Source: Melioribacteraceae bacterium (GTDB lineage: Bacteria; Bacteroidota; Ignavibacteria; Ignavibacteriales; Melioribacteraceae). Taken from it: a DNA stretch of 64,000 nt. Each line of letters begins with the position of its first letter. The stretch's first letter is position 1. Under the pieces are notes generated by a model, which ran no database searches, was not told where the DNA came from, and saw only the letters and a list, made by a program, of their open reading frames with translations. Made by a program: the position numbers and the translations under genes. Below are positions 26,582 to 36,793 of this stretch, piece after piece. The stretch is taken from the NCBI GenBank assembly GCA_030584085.1, contig CP129490.1, forward strand, positions 963,511-1,027,510, given 5' to 3'.

Positions 26582-28162
26582 ATGAAGAAAATACTAATTT
26601 CAGATAAGCTTCATACAAAATCCATCGAAATACTTAAACAACATTCGTTTGATGTTGATTACTGCACTGACTTAACCCCCGGCGAACTAAATGAAATTAT
26701 AAACAATTTTGATATTCTACTTGTACGAAGTGCTACAAAAGTTAATAGTGAGTTAATAAGTAGAGCTTCCAATTTAGAATTAATAGGCAGAGCCGGAGCC
26801 GGTGTTGATAATATAGATATAGAAGCTGCTTCCCTTAAAGGCATTCTAGTAATGAATACTCCCGGCGGAAATACAATCTCTGCCGCCGAACATACCTTCT
26901 CAATGATGATGTCTTTATGCAGAAATATTCCTCAAGCTAACCAAAGTATGAAGGAAGGCAAATGGGAAAAGAAAAAATTTTCCGGTACGGAATTGTCTTC
27001 TAAGATTTTGGGTGTTGCAGGTCTTGGTAAAATTGGTAAAGAAGTCGCAATTCGCGCTCAAGCTTTTGAAATGAAAGTAATAGCTTATGATCCGTTGGTT
27101 TCCCAGGATACCGCTTCTAAACTCGGAATCAAGTTAGTAAATCTGGATGAACTTTTTTCACAATCGGATATAATAACATTTCACGTTCCGTTGAGTCCCG
27201 AGACAACCGACTTAATAAATATGGATAATCTTCATAGACTTAAAAAAGGTATTAAAATTATTAATTGTGCTCGCGGCGGAGTAATAAATGAAGAAGCAGT
27301 ACTAAAAGGAATTAATGAAGGTATAATTTCCGGTGCTGCATTTGATGTTTTTGCCGAAGAACCTACGAGTAATTTTTCACTTATCAATAATGAAAAAGTT
27401 ATTTGTACACCACATCTTGCTGCATCAACGGAAGAAGCGCAAGAAAAAGTTGCTATTCAACTTGCAGAACAGATTGTTGAATTTTATAAAGGCGGTTCAC
27501 CCGCCGGATTTGTCAATGGTATCGCAATTAAATACAGCACTAATGAAAAGTTAAAACCGTTTATTGAACTTGCTAGAAAACTTGGTTCGCTGCACGGACA
27601 AACACTCGATAAAAAATGTGATAACGTTGAAATAGAATATTACGGTGATTACTTAACAGAATACTCTGAAGTGTTAGGGACATCATTTTTACAAGGGTTA
27701 CTTTCTTCGTTTTCTGATGTCAGTGTAAATCTCATTAACGCAAAACATCTTGCAAATGAGCGCGGTATTAGAATTCGTGAGATTAAAAATAGTAATCATC
27801 AGAGTTATATAAATCTTATTAAAGTTGTAATCAGTGAAAAAGAATATCTTCACTCGTTTGAAGGAATAGTAAGTGGAAATAATATCCGAATAATAAAAGT
27901 AGATGATTATAAAATAGAATTTGAACCTGTGGGTAATGTAATAATTTATAATAATGTTGATAGACCGGGAGTATTAGCAAGAGCAGGTAACTTGTTAGCG
28001 GAAAATGAAATTAATATTGCCGGTGTTTCATTAAGCAGAATTGATAAAGGCTCGGCTGCATTGACTATAATGAATGTCGATGAAGATATATCAAACGATG
28101 TGATACAAAAATTAAAATCAATTAGCGGAATTGAGAAGATTAATTTTGTTAAATTCCGGTAG
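26582..28162 (+). CDS. serA: D-3-phosphoglycerate dehydrogenase (long form with ACT domain)
   Basis: 526 aa, the typical length of the three-domain enzyme: NAD-binding and substrate domain (VRSATKVNSEL, GRAGAGVDNID, GVAGLGKIGKEVA, NCARGGVINEEA, CTPHLAASTEEAQ), an intervening ASB domain around residues 320-450, and a C-terminal ACT domain (NVDRPGVLARAGNLLAENEINIAGV). It oxidises 3-phosphoglycerate to 3-phosphohydroxypyruvate, the first step of serine synthesis; the ACT domain usually senses serine. A second, shorter homologue lies at 53852-55048 on the other strand. Confidence 0.94.
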   Translation: MKKILISDKLHTKSIEILKQHSFDVDYCTDLTPGELNEIINNFDILLVRSATKVNSELISRASNLELIGRAGAGVDNIDIEAASLKGILVMNTPGGNTISAAEHTFSMMMSLCRNIPQANQSMKEGKWEKKKFSGTELSSKILGVAGLGKIGKEVAIRAQAFEMKVIAYDPLVSQDTASKLGIKLVNLDELFSQSDIITFHVPLSPETTDLINMDNLHRLKKGIKIINCARGGVINEEAVLKGINEGIISGAAFDVFAEEPTSNFSLINNEKVICTPHLAASTEEAQEKVAIQLAEQIVEFYKGGSPAGFVNGIAIKYSTNEKLKPFIELARKLGSLHGQTLDKKCDNVEIEYYGDYLTEYSEVLGTSFLQGLLSSFSDVSVNLINAKHLANERGIRIREIKNSNHQSYINLIKVVISEKEYLHSFEGIVSGNNIRIIKVDDYKIEFEPVGNVIIYNNVDRPGVLARAGNLLAENEINIAGVSLSRIDKGSAALTIMNVDEDISNDVIQKLKSISGIEKINFVKFR

Positions 28163-28192
28163 GGCAATAAAAATAAGTACTAACTAAAAACC

Positions 28193-28221
28193 TTGACAAA
28201 GAATACGTCTTATATTAACTT
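28193..28221 (+). promoter_or_regulatory. Candidate upstream promoter of the type IX cargo gene
   Basis: TTGACA (28193-28198) is followed after 16 bases by TAACTTG (28215-28221). The -35 hexamer matches consensus exactly; the -7/-10 element is weak. It lies 30 bases after serA and 200 before the next start codon. Confidence 0.3.
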
Positions 28222-28286
28222 GAATCGGCGCAAAAAATTAACTTAAAATTAATCTAAAAATCTTGTTTTTGATTTCAAATGCATTC

Positions 28287-28316
28287 TTGACATATATAAC
28301 CAATTATGTTATTTTG
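28287..28316 (+). promoter_or_regulatory. Candidate main promoter of the type IX cargo gene
   Basis: TTGACA (28287-28292), a 17-base spacer, then TATTTTG (28310-28316), a good match to both the sigma-70 consensus and the TAnnTTTG-like element. Predicted transcription begins near 28323 and leaves a leader of about 95 bases holding a small hairpin (GCTCCAAG near 28323 with CTTCGGAGC near 28345). Confidence 0.45.
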
Positions 28317-28418
28317 AAATTCGCTCCAAGAATTTTGCGCAACTTCGGAGCTTAAGAGGGATTTAAGAGTACCAATTAAATAATTAATCACAACCTATCA
28401 CAAAACAAGGGGTAAAAC

Positions 28419-30143
28419 ATGTTGAAAAGAATTACCTTTTCATTCATCGCAGTTCTTTTAGTTGTTAGTTTGTCTTTCGCTGGAAAAGTTGAACAACACA
28501 AAGCACAAAAAGTAGGTGCTGATCAAGTTGCAACCAACGTAATGCCAGCAAAGAACATGACTAAAGTTTCGGCAAACGTACTTGGTTTCACCGAGTATGA
28601 CTATGCTGGTAACGGAACAGTAAACGAACAAGTTTGGCCATATGATATCGATGGTGACGGAGTTTTAGATCCAGTCGGTACATATATGGAAAGATTTATT
28701 GATAATCAAACAAGAGCTCAAGTAATGTTCTTGGGTCTCGAAGGTGAATTCACAAACCTACCTGCTTCCGATCCTGCATTAACAACCGGTTGGGGAACAA
28801 TCCAATCAATTGATGAAGGTCCATGGGCAGGTCATGCTGCAATCGCTATGCACCAAGGCGGCGCCGGTGTTTGGACAGTTTATAATTTAGCTGATTTCTC
28901 TACAGTATATTTCCATGGTGTAAGTAATGTTGCTCAAAACTTCCCAACATTTGCTTATTTAGCAGATGGTACTATCCCAATGCAATTTACAGATGGTAAT
29001 TTCTATACAACAACAGCTGCTGATCCTTTAACTATTACAGCTCAAGGTCAAGCTGTTGATCCTGCTGCTTCAGAAAACCCTGTAAGAAGATCACCAAACG
29101 GTGAATATCTTGCAGTTGTTGCTGATGACGGTGCTGAATTTGTTTATTTATATACCTCAAATGATGCTGGTGCAACTTGGGTTCAAGAATTAATCGGTGA
29201 ACAAGAAGTATCTCCGATTGTTAACAGACCAGGTTACTTGCCATTATTTGTAAACTTCGGACAAAGAAACTATGCAATTGATAACAATGGTGTTGCTCAC
29301 GTTGGTATGAATGGTTACTCAATCAGAATCGACGGTGCGGACACTACATTTGCATTCCCGGCTCTTTATTGGAATAGCAGAGATAAAGATTGGATCGCAG
29401 TCTCTGATGAAGCTGAAGAAACAGATCAAGATTTAGCTCCATTGAGACAAGGTAACGGCATTGGTAACTCATATCCAAGTCCAACAATCAGCCCAGACGG
29501 TATGGTAGTATCGGTTCTTTATCAAGCACCTGAATATGATGGTGGAACACTACAAATATATCCTGGTGATGGTGGAGCTTCAACTTTCGAATGTTTCCAA
29601 ACTGATATTAAACACACTTATTCGGCAGATGGTGGAAAGACTTTCACTACTCCTGAAAAAGTTGACAGTGAACTCGGCAGATCAGAAAAATTCCCATCAG
29701 CTTATGACTATTTAACAAATAATGGTATTGAATACACAGTAAGATATGCATTCTTTGTTGATGACGTACCTGGTGTTTCTTTATTCGGTTACAACAGTGC
29801 TTCGGATGGTGGTTACTGGAATTATTCAGAAATTACATTTACAGCAGAAACAAGTGTTGCTGATGATGACGTTTTGGTAAACACATTCTCATTGCAACAA
29901 AACTATCCTAACCCATTCAACCCAAGTACAACTATTAAATATAGTGTACCTCAATTGTCAGATGTATCAGTTAAGGTTTATGACGTACTTGGAAAAGAAG
30001 TTGCAACTTTAGTAGATGCTCAGCAAGCACAAGGCGTTTATGAAGTTAACTTTAATGCTGCTAACTTAGCTTCAGGTATGTATATCTATACAATCCAAGC
30101 AGGCAGCTTTACAAGCTCAAAGAAAATGTTATTAATGAAGTAA
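28419..30143 (+). CDS. Secreted protein with type IX secretion C-terminal sorting domain
   Basis: 574 aa. A signal peptide spans residues 1-21 (ITFSFIAVLLVVSLSFA). The central part has repeated blade-like segments with an early DIDGDGVLD calcium-type loop near residue 76; no enzyme family is recognised. The last 85 or so residues are a type A sorting domain: NYPNPFNPSTTIKYSVP, VKVYDVLGKEVATL, then a SGMYIYTI segment and the final KKMLLMK. Such proteins cross the outer membrane through the type IX system. A ribosome site AAGGGG and a long leader suggest strong expression, and the codon use looks biased toward an abundant product. Confidence 0.85.
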   Translation: MLKRITFSFIAVLLVVSLSFAGKVEQHKAQKVGADQVATNVMPAKNMTKVSANVLGFTEYDYAGNGTVNEQVWPYDIDGDGVLDPVGTYMERFIDNQTRAQVMFLGLEGEFTNLPASDPALTTGWGTIQSIDEGPWAGHAAIAMHQGGAGVWTVYNLADFSTVYFHGVSNVAQNFPTFAYLADGTIPMQFTDGNFYTTTAADPLTITAQGQAVDPAASENPVRRSPNGEYLAVVADDGAEFVYLYTSNDAGATWVQELIGEQEVSPIVNRPGYLPLFVNFGQRNYAIDNNGVAHVGMNGYSIRIDGADTTFAFPALYWNSRDKDWIAVSDEAEETDQDLAPLRQGNGIGNSYPSPTISPDGMVVSVLYQAPEYDGGTLQIYPGDGGASTFECFQTDIKHTYSADGGKTFTTPEKVDSELGRSEKFPSAYDYLTNNGIEYTVRYAFFVDDVPGVSLFGYNSASDGGYWNYSEITFTAETSVADDDVLVNTFSLQQNYPNPFNPSTTIKYSVPQLSDVSVKVYDVLGKEVATLVDAQQAQGVYEVNFNAANLASGMYIYTIQAGSFTSSKKMLLMK

Positions 30144-30159
30144 TATTAAACTATCCCTC

Positions 30160-30184
30160 GGAATCCCGGTTTAGCCGGGATTCC
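30160..30184 (+). terminator. GC-rich hairpin after the type IX cargo gene
   Basis: GGAATCCCGG (30160-30169) and CCGGGATTCC (30175-30184) form a perfect 10-base stem with a 5-base loop, 16 bases after the stop. It is the most GC-rich spot nearby. No clear T-run follows, so it may stabilise the 3' end or end transcription with help. Confidence 0.55.
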
Positions 30185-30323
30185 CGGGAGCTATTCTGAT
30201 GTTATTGAAATTTCTGTTATATCATAAATTGATATTTAGGTCTCGTTTATTTGCTTATCGCATTCCATTGGACTGTTCTAGCTATCTGCAGCGGATTTCC
30301 AAAAATTATTTATAGGAGAACTT

Positions 30324-33152
30324 ATGGAAGGGGTTTTTACAAAATTTAAAATATTTGTTTTCGTCTTGCTTTTTGGCGTGACAAGTATTTTTGCCCAATC
30401 TGGTTCCGGTAAACTTGCCGGACAAATCACCGATGCGGCAACCGGTGAACCTTTGATTGGTGCAAACATTATTATTGAAAACACAAACTTGGGTGCCGCA
30501 ACCGATATCGACGGTAATTATTTTATCCTCAATATCACACCGGGTACTTATACGGTAAAAATTAGTTACGTAGGTTACAGCTCTAAAACAATACAAGAAG
30601 TTCGTGTTGTTGCCGGTATTACTTATGAACTTAATGAAACTTTAACAAGCGGTCTTAACTTAGACGAAATAGTTGTAACCGATAAAAAATTCTTTGAGGA
30701 AAAATCGACTAACACTGTTAAAGTTGTTGACTCCGATCAAATTGCGAAATTACCTGTACGTGGTGTTTCCAACATTGCTTCCTTGCAATCAGGTGTTGTA
30801 ATTCAAGAAGGTAGCGGCGGTGTTGAAGGAAACGCTACTATCAACGTACGCGGTGGTCGTGGATCCGAAGTACTTTATATTGTTGACGGTGTTCCTCAAA
30901 ACAACTTGATCACCGGAACAACAGTTGGTTCGGTTTCTAATAACGCGATCGAACAGTTATCTTTCCAAGTTGGTGGTTACGAAGCTAAATACGGTCAAGC
31001 TCAATCAGGTATTATAAATGTAACAACAAAGGGCGGTGATCCGGCTTATAAAATTTTCATGGAAGGTATTACATCTTCATTCTTTGATGATTACGGATAC
31101 AATCTGTATTCTGCTAGTATTAGCGGTCCGATTATTCCCGGACTTAGAGATCATACAATTTTTGCTTCTATTGAACGCGGTTGGTTCGCTGATGCTGACC
31201 CTCGCGCTAAAGGATGGGATTTTGCATCTATTGGTGAAACATATGAAACGACTCCAAATAACGATAAAGGATTGTGGAGATTCTCCGCAAGAACTACTCA
31301 CTTAATGGGTGACTGGAAAGTTAACTTAGGTGTTGTCGGAAATATGGATACCGATAGATTAGTTACTACTGCTTATGTAAAAAATAGTTCTCAGTTCTTC
31401 GATAAAACTTATACAGATAACATTTCTTTTAGCGGTCGTATTTCTCAAACCGTCAGTTCAAATACTTTCTGGAATTTGAACTTCGGTTATAGAATGTATG
31501 ACTTTAAGAGAGTCAATCCATTCTTCGAAGATGATTTATTAGCTTATGGAGACAGCACACGTTGGGCGAATGAACTCGGCGTAACTCTATTAGCTGATGG
31601 TCAAAGAACACCAGCCACAGACGAAATTGGTATTTTTGCACCACGAGGTAGAGCTCAAGGTTTATTCCAAAGAAGAGAACAAGATGCTATTACAGCCGAT
31701 TTTGATTTTACATCACAGATCGATAACCACTTATTAGAATTTGGTGGTGGTATTTCGATGAACACGGTTAGAGGTTACGGAGCTTTTGCTTACCTTGCTG
31801 CCGGTCAAACCGGAACTTTTGAAGAAAAAATGGCTGCTCTTGAACCATATGTATTCGGTTATGATGTTACCGGTCTAAATCATGTTGATGATGATTTTGC
31901 AGTTGAAAGACAAAGACCAAGAAATCCGTTCTTAGCTTATGCTTATGTACAAGATAGATTTGAGTTGGAAGATTTAGTTCTTAATCTTGGTTTAAGAATG
32001 GACTATTTTGATGTAAAATCTTATGTTCTTGTTGACCCGACAAAACCATATGCCGGTGGAACCGATCCACTCGGATTTGATGATGGTGACTTTAAGATAA
32101 GAGATGCTGATCTTGAATTTTCACCTCGTATTGGTATTGGTTTCCCTGTAACAGAAACTACAGTTTTTCACGCTCAGTATGGTCGCTTTATCCAGTTACC
32201 AAGACTATTAGATCTTTATGCTGGTCCTTATGACTATAACAATTACATTGTTATGGAACCACAAGGCAGCTTTAATGCCGATCTTAAACCTGAAGAAACT
32301 GTTCAATATGAAATTGGTTTCAGACAATTATTAGGTGACAACGCTGCGTTAAATATCACAGCATTCTATAAAAATATTAAAGGATTGGTAAACGTTCAAA
32401 ACCTACAATTTCAGCGTTCAGACGGTGGCGAATTATTGAATGCAATAGTTCCTCAAAATGCTGACTTTGGTACAACAAAAGGATTCGCGTTTTCATTTGA
32501 TATAACAAGATTGAGTTACTTCAGTGTTTCGGCTCAATATACTTTCTCAATTGCTGAAGGAACCGGTTCTTCAACCGCATCTAGCCAAACAGCAGTATTT
32601 AGAAATACTGACAGACAAGCTCCTATAGTAATTGCTCCTCTTGATTTTGATCAAAGACACACAGGTATTGTAAATATCGATTTCTTTGTTCCAAAAGGTG
32701 AGCTTGGTTTCTTTGAATTATTTAATGCTAACTTCTTATTATCATTCAATAGCGGAAGACCTTATACTCCACTCGATTTCTTTGATATTTTATCAGGAAA
32801 TAACGGTGGTCCTTCTACAACAGGTTATGTAAATTCAAGATTCGGTCCATCTCAATTTAGAGTTGACATGAGATTGGAAAAAGCGTTTGAATTTGCAGGT
32901 ATAAGATTATCTCCTTACTTGTGGGTGCAAAACTTGTTTGATGTTGATAACGTTACAAACGTATGGCGATCAACAGGTGATCCATTGACAACCGGCTTTT
33001 TGAATACCGAAACCGGTAGAGCAGTTGCACAACAAAGAGGTCAAGGTTACGTAGATGATTATAAAGCGTTGGAAAGAACCCCCTTTAATTTTGGTATTCC
33101 AAGATTAATCAGATTGGGTCTCAAAATTAATTTTGATACTGCAGGTTTATAA
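30324..33152 (+). CDS. TonB-dependent receptor with carboxypeptidase-like N-terminal domain
   Basis: 942 aa outer-membrane receptor. A signal peptide (residues 1-24) is followed by a carboxypeptidase-regulatory-like beta-sandwich (KLAGQITDAATGEPLIGANI to ISYVGY, about residues 29-95). The plug domain follows (TINVRGGRGSEVLYIVDGVP, VGGYEAKYGQAQSGIINVTTKGG), then a long beta-barrel with repeated aromatic strands. It imports a bulky ligand using TonB energy, or acts with secreted proteins. AGGAGA precedes the ATG. Placement next to a type IX cargo and a PorV-like gene suggests a joint envelope role; the ligand is unknown. Confidence 0.93.
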   Translation: MEGVFTKFKIFVFVLLFGVTSIFAQSGSGKLAGQITDAATGEPLIGANIIIENTNLGAATDIDGNYFILNITPGTYTVKISYVGYSSKTIQEVRVVAGITYELNETLTSGLNLDEIVVTDKKFFEEKSTNTVKVVDSDQIAKLPVRGVSNIASLQSGVVIQEGSGGVEGNATINVRGGRGSEVLYIVDGVPQNNLITGTTVGSVSNNAIEQLSFQVGGYEAKYGQAQSGIINVTTKGGDPAYKIFMEGITSSFFDDYGYNLYSASISGPIIPGLRDHTIFASIERGWFADADPRAKGWDFASIGETYETTPNNDKGLWRFSARTTHLMGDWKVNLGVVGNMDTDRLVTTAYVKNSSQFFDKTYTDNISFSGRISQTVSSNTFWNLNFGYRMYDFKRVNPFFEDDLLAYGDSTRWANELGVTLLADGQRTPATDEIGIFAPRGRAQGLFQRREQDAITADFDFTSQIDNHLLEFGGGISMNTVRGYGAFAYLAAGQTGTFEEKMAALEPYVFGYDVTGLNHVDDDFAVERQRPRNPFLAYAYVQDRFELEDLVLNLGLRMDYFDVKSYVLVDPTKPYAGGTDPLGFDDGDFKIRDADLEFSPRIGIGFPVTETTVFHAQYGRFIQLPRLLDLYAGPYDYNNYIVMEPQGSFNADLKPEETVQYEIGFRQLLGDNAALNITAFYKNIKGLVNVQNLQFQRSDGGELLNAIVPQNADFGTTKGFAFSFDITRLSYFSVSAQYTFSIAEGTGSSTASSQTAVFRNTDRQAPIVIAPLDFDQRHTGIVNIDFFVPKGELGFFELFNANFLLSFNSGRPYTPLDFFDILSGNNGGPSTTGYVNSRFGPSQFRVDMRLEKAFEFAGIRLSPYLWVQNLFDVDNVTNVWRSTGDPLTTGFLNTETGRAVAQQRGQGYVDDYKALERTPFNFGIPRLIRLGLKINFDTAGL

Positions 33153-33197
33153 TAGAAAATAGATGGGGTATTCTAAAAATTAAATAGGGTAATAGAT

Positions 33198-36100
33198 ATG
33201 AAAAATAGAGTATTTAAAATATTTCTCTTCGTCTTTGTGCTGCTCTTCGCTTTTGGATCTGTGATTCAAGCAGCTGACGACGTAAGAGGAAGTAAAAAGG
33301 TAAGCACGGTTTATAAGGTTACCTCCACTCTTGATGGAGGACCTAAGGGAGACGCTTACGCAATGAATATCAACAATATTTATCTCCCTTATAACAGAAA
33401 AGGTATTATTGCAGATGTAAACGTACCTCCTTTTGGCTCATTAGGTAAATACCCGAATGCCAATGGTAACGGTTTCTTATTTTCATCAGGCTTTTTCTTA
33501 AGTGGTTATAAAGACGGTCAACTTTGGGCAAATGCTGTTGCTTCTGCCTCGTTGGTTGAAGATTATTTACAAGGTACTGTTGCCGATGGTGCTACAGATT
33601 CCAGAGCTCAAATTTATGTAGTTAAAGAATCCGACCCTGCTTTTGGAGCTGCTTGGCAAGCATGGAAAGATGCTGTTGACATAGGTGCAGATTTTTATGA
33701 CGGCGACGGCGATGGTGTTTATAATCCCGTTGATAAAAATGGAAATGGTGAATGGGATCCGGACGAAGACAGACCTGACTTAATTGGTGATGAAACCGGT
33801 TGGACTGTCTACAATGATGCGATTCCGAAATCACAACGAAGATGGAATACGGTTGATCCGTTAGGTATTGAAGTTAAACAAAGTATTTTTGGATTTGCTT
33901 CTGCCGGTGCGATCGGTAATATCATATTTATCAGATACAGATTTACATACGTTGGGTTAAGTCCAAATGATCCTGAAGTATTAAATGATGTTTATTTTGG
34001 TGTTTGGGCTGATCCTGATCTTGGTGATCATAATGATGACCTTGTAGGTGTTGACGTTCCTAGAAACGCGGGTTATGTATATAATAGCGCAGCGGGTCCT
34101 GACCTTCAATGGGGATCTAACCCTCCGGTATTTATGATCGACTTTTTCTCCGGTCCAATAGATTATATTCCCGGCGAAACATTCCAAGATGTTGATGGTG
34201 ATGGAATTTATACTGATGGAATTGATGTGCCATTAGATACTGCTTACAGTGTTCAGGGACAAGTTAAAGGAAAAGTTGCTTATCCGGGTGCAAAAAACCT
34301 TGGTATTTCATCATTTGTGCATTATCAGCAAAGTGATCCTTTCTTAGGTGATCCTAATAATGCTATCGAAGCAAGAAATTACATGCTTGGTACAAGCAGA
34401 ACGGGTGAATTCTTAGATCCTTGTAATTGGACTTTGGGTGAAGTTATGGGGTCGGTTGATTGTGCAACAGTTGATAACCGATTCTGGTATAGCGGTGATC
34501 CTGTTACAAAACAAGGGTGGATTAACACTAATCCGACAGATCAACGCCAAATGCAAAATACAGGTCCTTTTGAATTAGTAAGAGGCGAAGAAAAAGAAAT
34601 TCTCGTAGCTTACGTTGTTGGTCAAGGAAGTGATGCACTATCTTCAATTACTGAAGCAAGAAGAATTGATGATGGTGCTCAGTTTGTGTTTGATCAAAAT
34701 TTCTTATCACCTGCTCCTCCTCCGGCTGCTTCGGTTACAGTTGAAGCAAGTGATGACTTTATAGATTTAATCTGGGAAACACCAAGTCAGGTTGGATATA
34801 AAAATCTAACTGACGCATATGACCTTTATTTTGAAGGCTATAACGTTTGGAGTTTCAGAACCAGAACAACACAAGATGTTATTGCAAATAGAACAAATAA
34901 ACAATTATTTAAACGATATACCCTTGATAACAATATAGAAGATGTTTATAAAGAAAACCCAAATACGGGCGGTATTGAGTTATTGTATGAGGAAGGTTCT
35001 ACTTTATTAAATGCTACAACTTATACTGATGCTCAAACCGGTAGAATCCGTTTACGAGTTACTCAAGACCCATGGTCAGGCGGTGCACTTGTAAAGGGTA
35101 AACCATATTATTTTGCAGTTACTTCTTATGCGCTTAACTACAAAGCATTAGTAAATAAAGAAACCGGAGTACCTGGTTTAGCGGGAAAAGGCGATTACTA
35201 TTTAATGTCTAACGCTTTCGTTGGTGAAGTTGAAAATATTCCGAGAATTGTTGAAGCTGTTGTCGGTGAAAATATTTACAGACCACCGGTATTAGCGGTT
35301 GATGCAAATTACAGCGGTGCAAAAACAAACTTTAACGGTGCATTAGCTTATGATGTTGTTGATAAGGATAATTTGACAGGTGATACTTATAAAGTCGATT
35401 TCTTTGTTGATACTGAGGCAGTATTGGATACAATGTATGTTCCTTACTGGAAATTGACAAATGAAAACACCGGTCAAGTTCTTATAGATTCTTCAAAATT
35501 ATATTCTTATGGTAGTGATCAAATTGATTATGTTTCAACCGAAGGATTTATTACGAGAATTTCTTCTGAAAAAGCAACTTTAGGTCCTCTTGTTGATAAT
35601 TCAGCTACATCATGGATTTCGAGCAATACAGAAGCATTATATGTTTCTCCGGATTTAGGTGCTCAATCACGAAGTATTGTATCACTTCCGGGCCCTATAA
35701 GTTCAAGAAAGGGATCATATATTCAAGCGGATAAATTGCGTCAGGTTGAACTAAGATTTGGCGGCGGCGGTGGTAAAGCATACCGTTATCTTAATGGTTA
35801 TGTTGGTAGTATTGTTAGTAAGAATAACTCATTCGTTTATGCGGAAGGCGTTCCGGCAGATCCGACTATTGGAAAGCCGGGTGAAGGTTTTGTCGATGTA
35901 CCATTTACAGCTTGGGTTAAAGATCCTGTATTTGGTGAAGAAAGACAGCTTGCAGTAGGTTTCATTGAAAGAGCTCCGTCAGCAACAGGCGGTGGTAACC
36001 CAGATGGTGAATGGAATCCTGGAACTAACATCTCTCAAACTGCCGAGTTTATTCTTGTATTTAATGCTGATTATGATCCGAACGGAAATCAACAAATTTA

Positions 36101-36743
36101 TAAAGGATTCGACGATGGATCCGGAAGCATGGTTTGGGCTGATTTAAGAGGCGGAACAAGTTATAATATTCCAGCAACTGCGATTGGTGCAACCGAAGAT
36201 GATAGACTGAAAGCTGCTTCTACTTTCTTTGATGCGCTTTATGTCTTCAGAGTAGAATTTGCTTCTGATTCAGTTTCTTATAGCGATGGTGATATTCTAA
36301 CAAAAACTGTTACGAACTATCCATATACATCAGCTGATAGTTACACCTTTAAAACAAATGCTCAAGGCGCTTTAAGTAGTGCTCAAGAAAAAGAATTATT
36401 CGATAAAGTTAATGTATTCCCGAACCCATTATTTGGTTATAACCCGGCAACAAGCTGGACGGGTAATGTTAACAATCCGGATGAACCTTTTGTAACTTTC
36501 TCAAATTTACCTGAGGATATTACGATCAAGATCTATTCATTGTCTGGACAATTATTAAGATCTCTTAACACTGATGATAAAGACTCGCCAACTTCACCAT
36601 ATCTACGGTGGGATTTATTGAACGAAGATGGATTAAGAGTGGCATCCGGACTGTATTTAGCTATTGTATCTTCGCCTAAGTATGGAGATAAAGTGCTTAA
36701 GTTCTCGATCATTATGCCGCAGAAACAAATACAAAAGTACTAA
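33198..36743 (+). CDS. Large secreted protein with type IX-like C-terminal domain
   Basis: 1181 aa. A signal peptide lies at about residues 1-26 (IFLFVFVLLFAFGSVIQAA). Acidic DxDxDG loops that resemble calcium-binding or dockerin-like sites occur near residue 168 (DGDGDGVYNPVDKNGNGEWD) and in the DVDGDGIYTDG segment. A fibronectin-like region follows in the middle (ASVTVEASDDFIDLIWETP). The end has the sorting-domain layout (VFPNPLFGYNP, ITIKIYSLSGQLLRSL, ASGLYLAIV, KVLKFSIIMP), with a few extra residues at the tip. No catalytic family is recognised. It lies between the TonB receptor (45 bases) and the PorV-like gene (50 bases). Confidence 0.82.
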   Translation: MKNRVFKIFLFVFVLLFAFGSVIQAADDVRGSKKVSTVYKVTSTLDGGPKGDAYAMNINNIYLPYNRKGIIADVNVPPFGSLGKYPNANGNGFLFSSGFFLSGYKDGQLWANAVASASLVEDYLQGTVADGATDSRAQIYVVKESDPAFGAAWQAWKDAVDIGADFYDGDGDGVYNPVDKNGNGEWDPDEDRPDLIGDETGWTVYNDAIPKSQRRWNTVDPLGIEVKQSIFGFASAGAIGNIIFIRYRFTYVGLSPNDPEVLNDVYFGVWADPDLGDHNDDLVGVDVPRNAGYVYNSAAGPDLQWGSNPPVFMIDFFSGPIDYIPGETFQDVDGDGIYTDGIDVPLDTAYSVQGQVKGKVAYPGAKNLGISSFVHYQQSDPFLGDPNNAIEARNYMLGTSRTGEFLDPCNWTLGEVMGSVDCATVDNRFWYSGDPVTKQGWINTNPTDQRQMQNTGPFELVRGEEKEILVAYVVGQGSDALSSITEARRIDDGAQFVFDQNFLSPAPPPAASVTVEASDDFIDLIWETPSQVGYKNLTDAYDLYFEGYNVWSFRTRTTQDVIANRTNKQLFKRYTLDNNIEDVYKENPNTGGIELLYEEGSTLLNATTYTDAQTGRIRLRVTQDPWSGGALVKGKPYYFAVTSYALNYKALVNKETGVPGLAGKGDYYLMSNAFVGEVENIPRIVEAVVGENIYRPPVLAVDANYSGAKTNFNGALAYDVVDKDNLTGDTYKVDFFVDTEAVLDTMYVPYWKLTNENTGQVLIDSSKLYSYGSDQIDYVSTEGFITRISSEKATLGPLVDNSATSWISSNTEALYVSPDLGAQSRSIVSLPGPISSRKGSYIQADKLRQVELRFGGGGGKAYRYLNGYVGSIVSKNNSFVYAEGVPADPTIGKPGEGFVDVPFTAWVKDPVFGEERQLAVGFIERAPSATGGGNPDGEWNPGTNISQTAEFILVFNADYDPNGNQQIYKGFDDGSGSMVWADLRGGTSYNIPATAIGATEDDRLKAASTFFDALYVFRVEFASDSVSYSDGDILTKTVTNYPYTSADSYTFKTNAQGALSSAQEKELFDKVNVFPNPLFGYNPATSWTGNVNNPDEPFVTFSNLPEDITIKIYSLSGQLLRSLNTDDKDSPTSPYLRWDLLNEDGLRVASGLYLAIVSSPKYGDKVLKFSIIMPQKQIQKY

Positions 36744-36793
36744 CGGATAATAAAATGAAATCGAATAATTTCTAATTTTTAGGAGTTTGTAAA

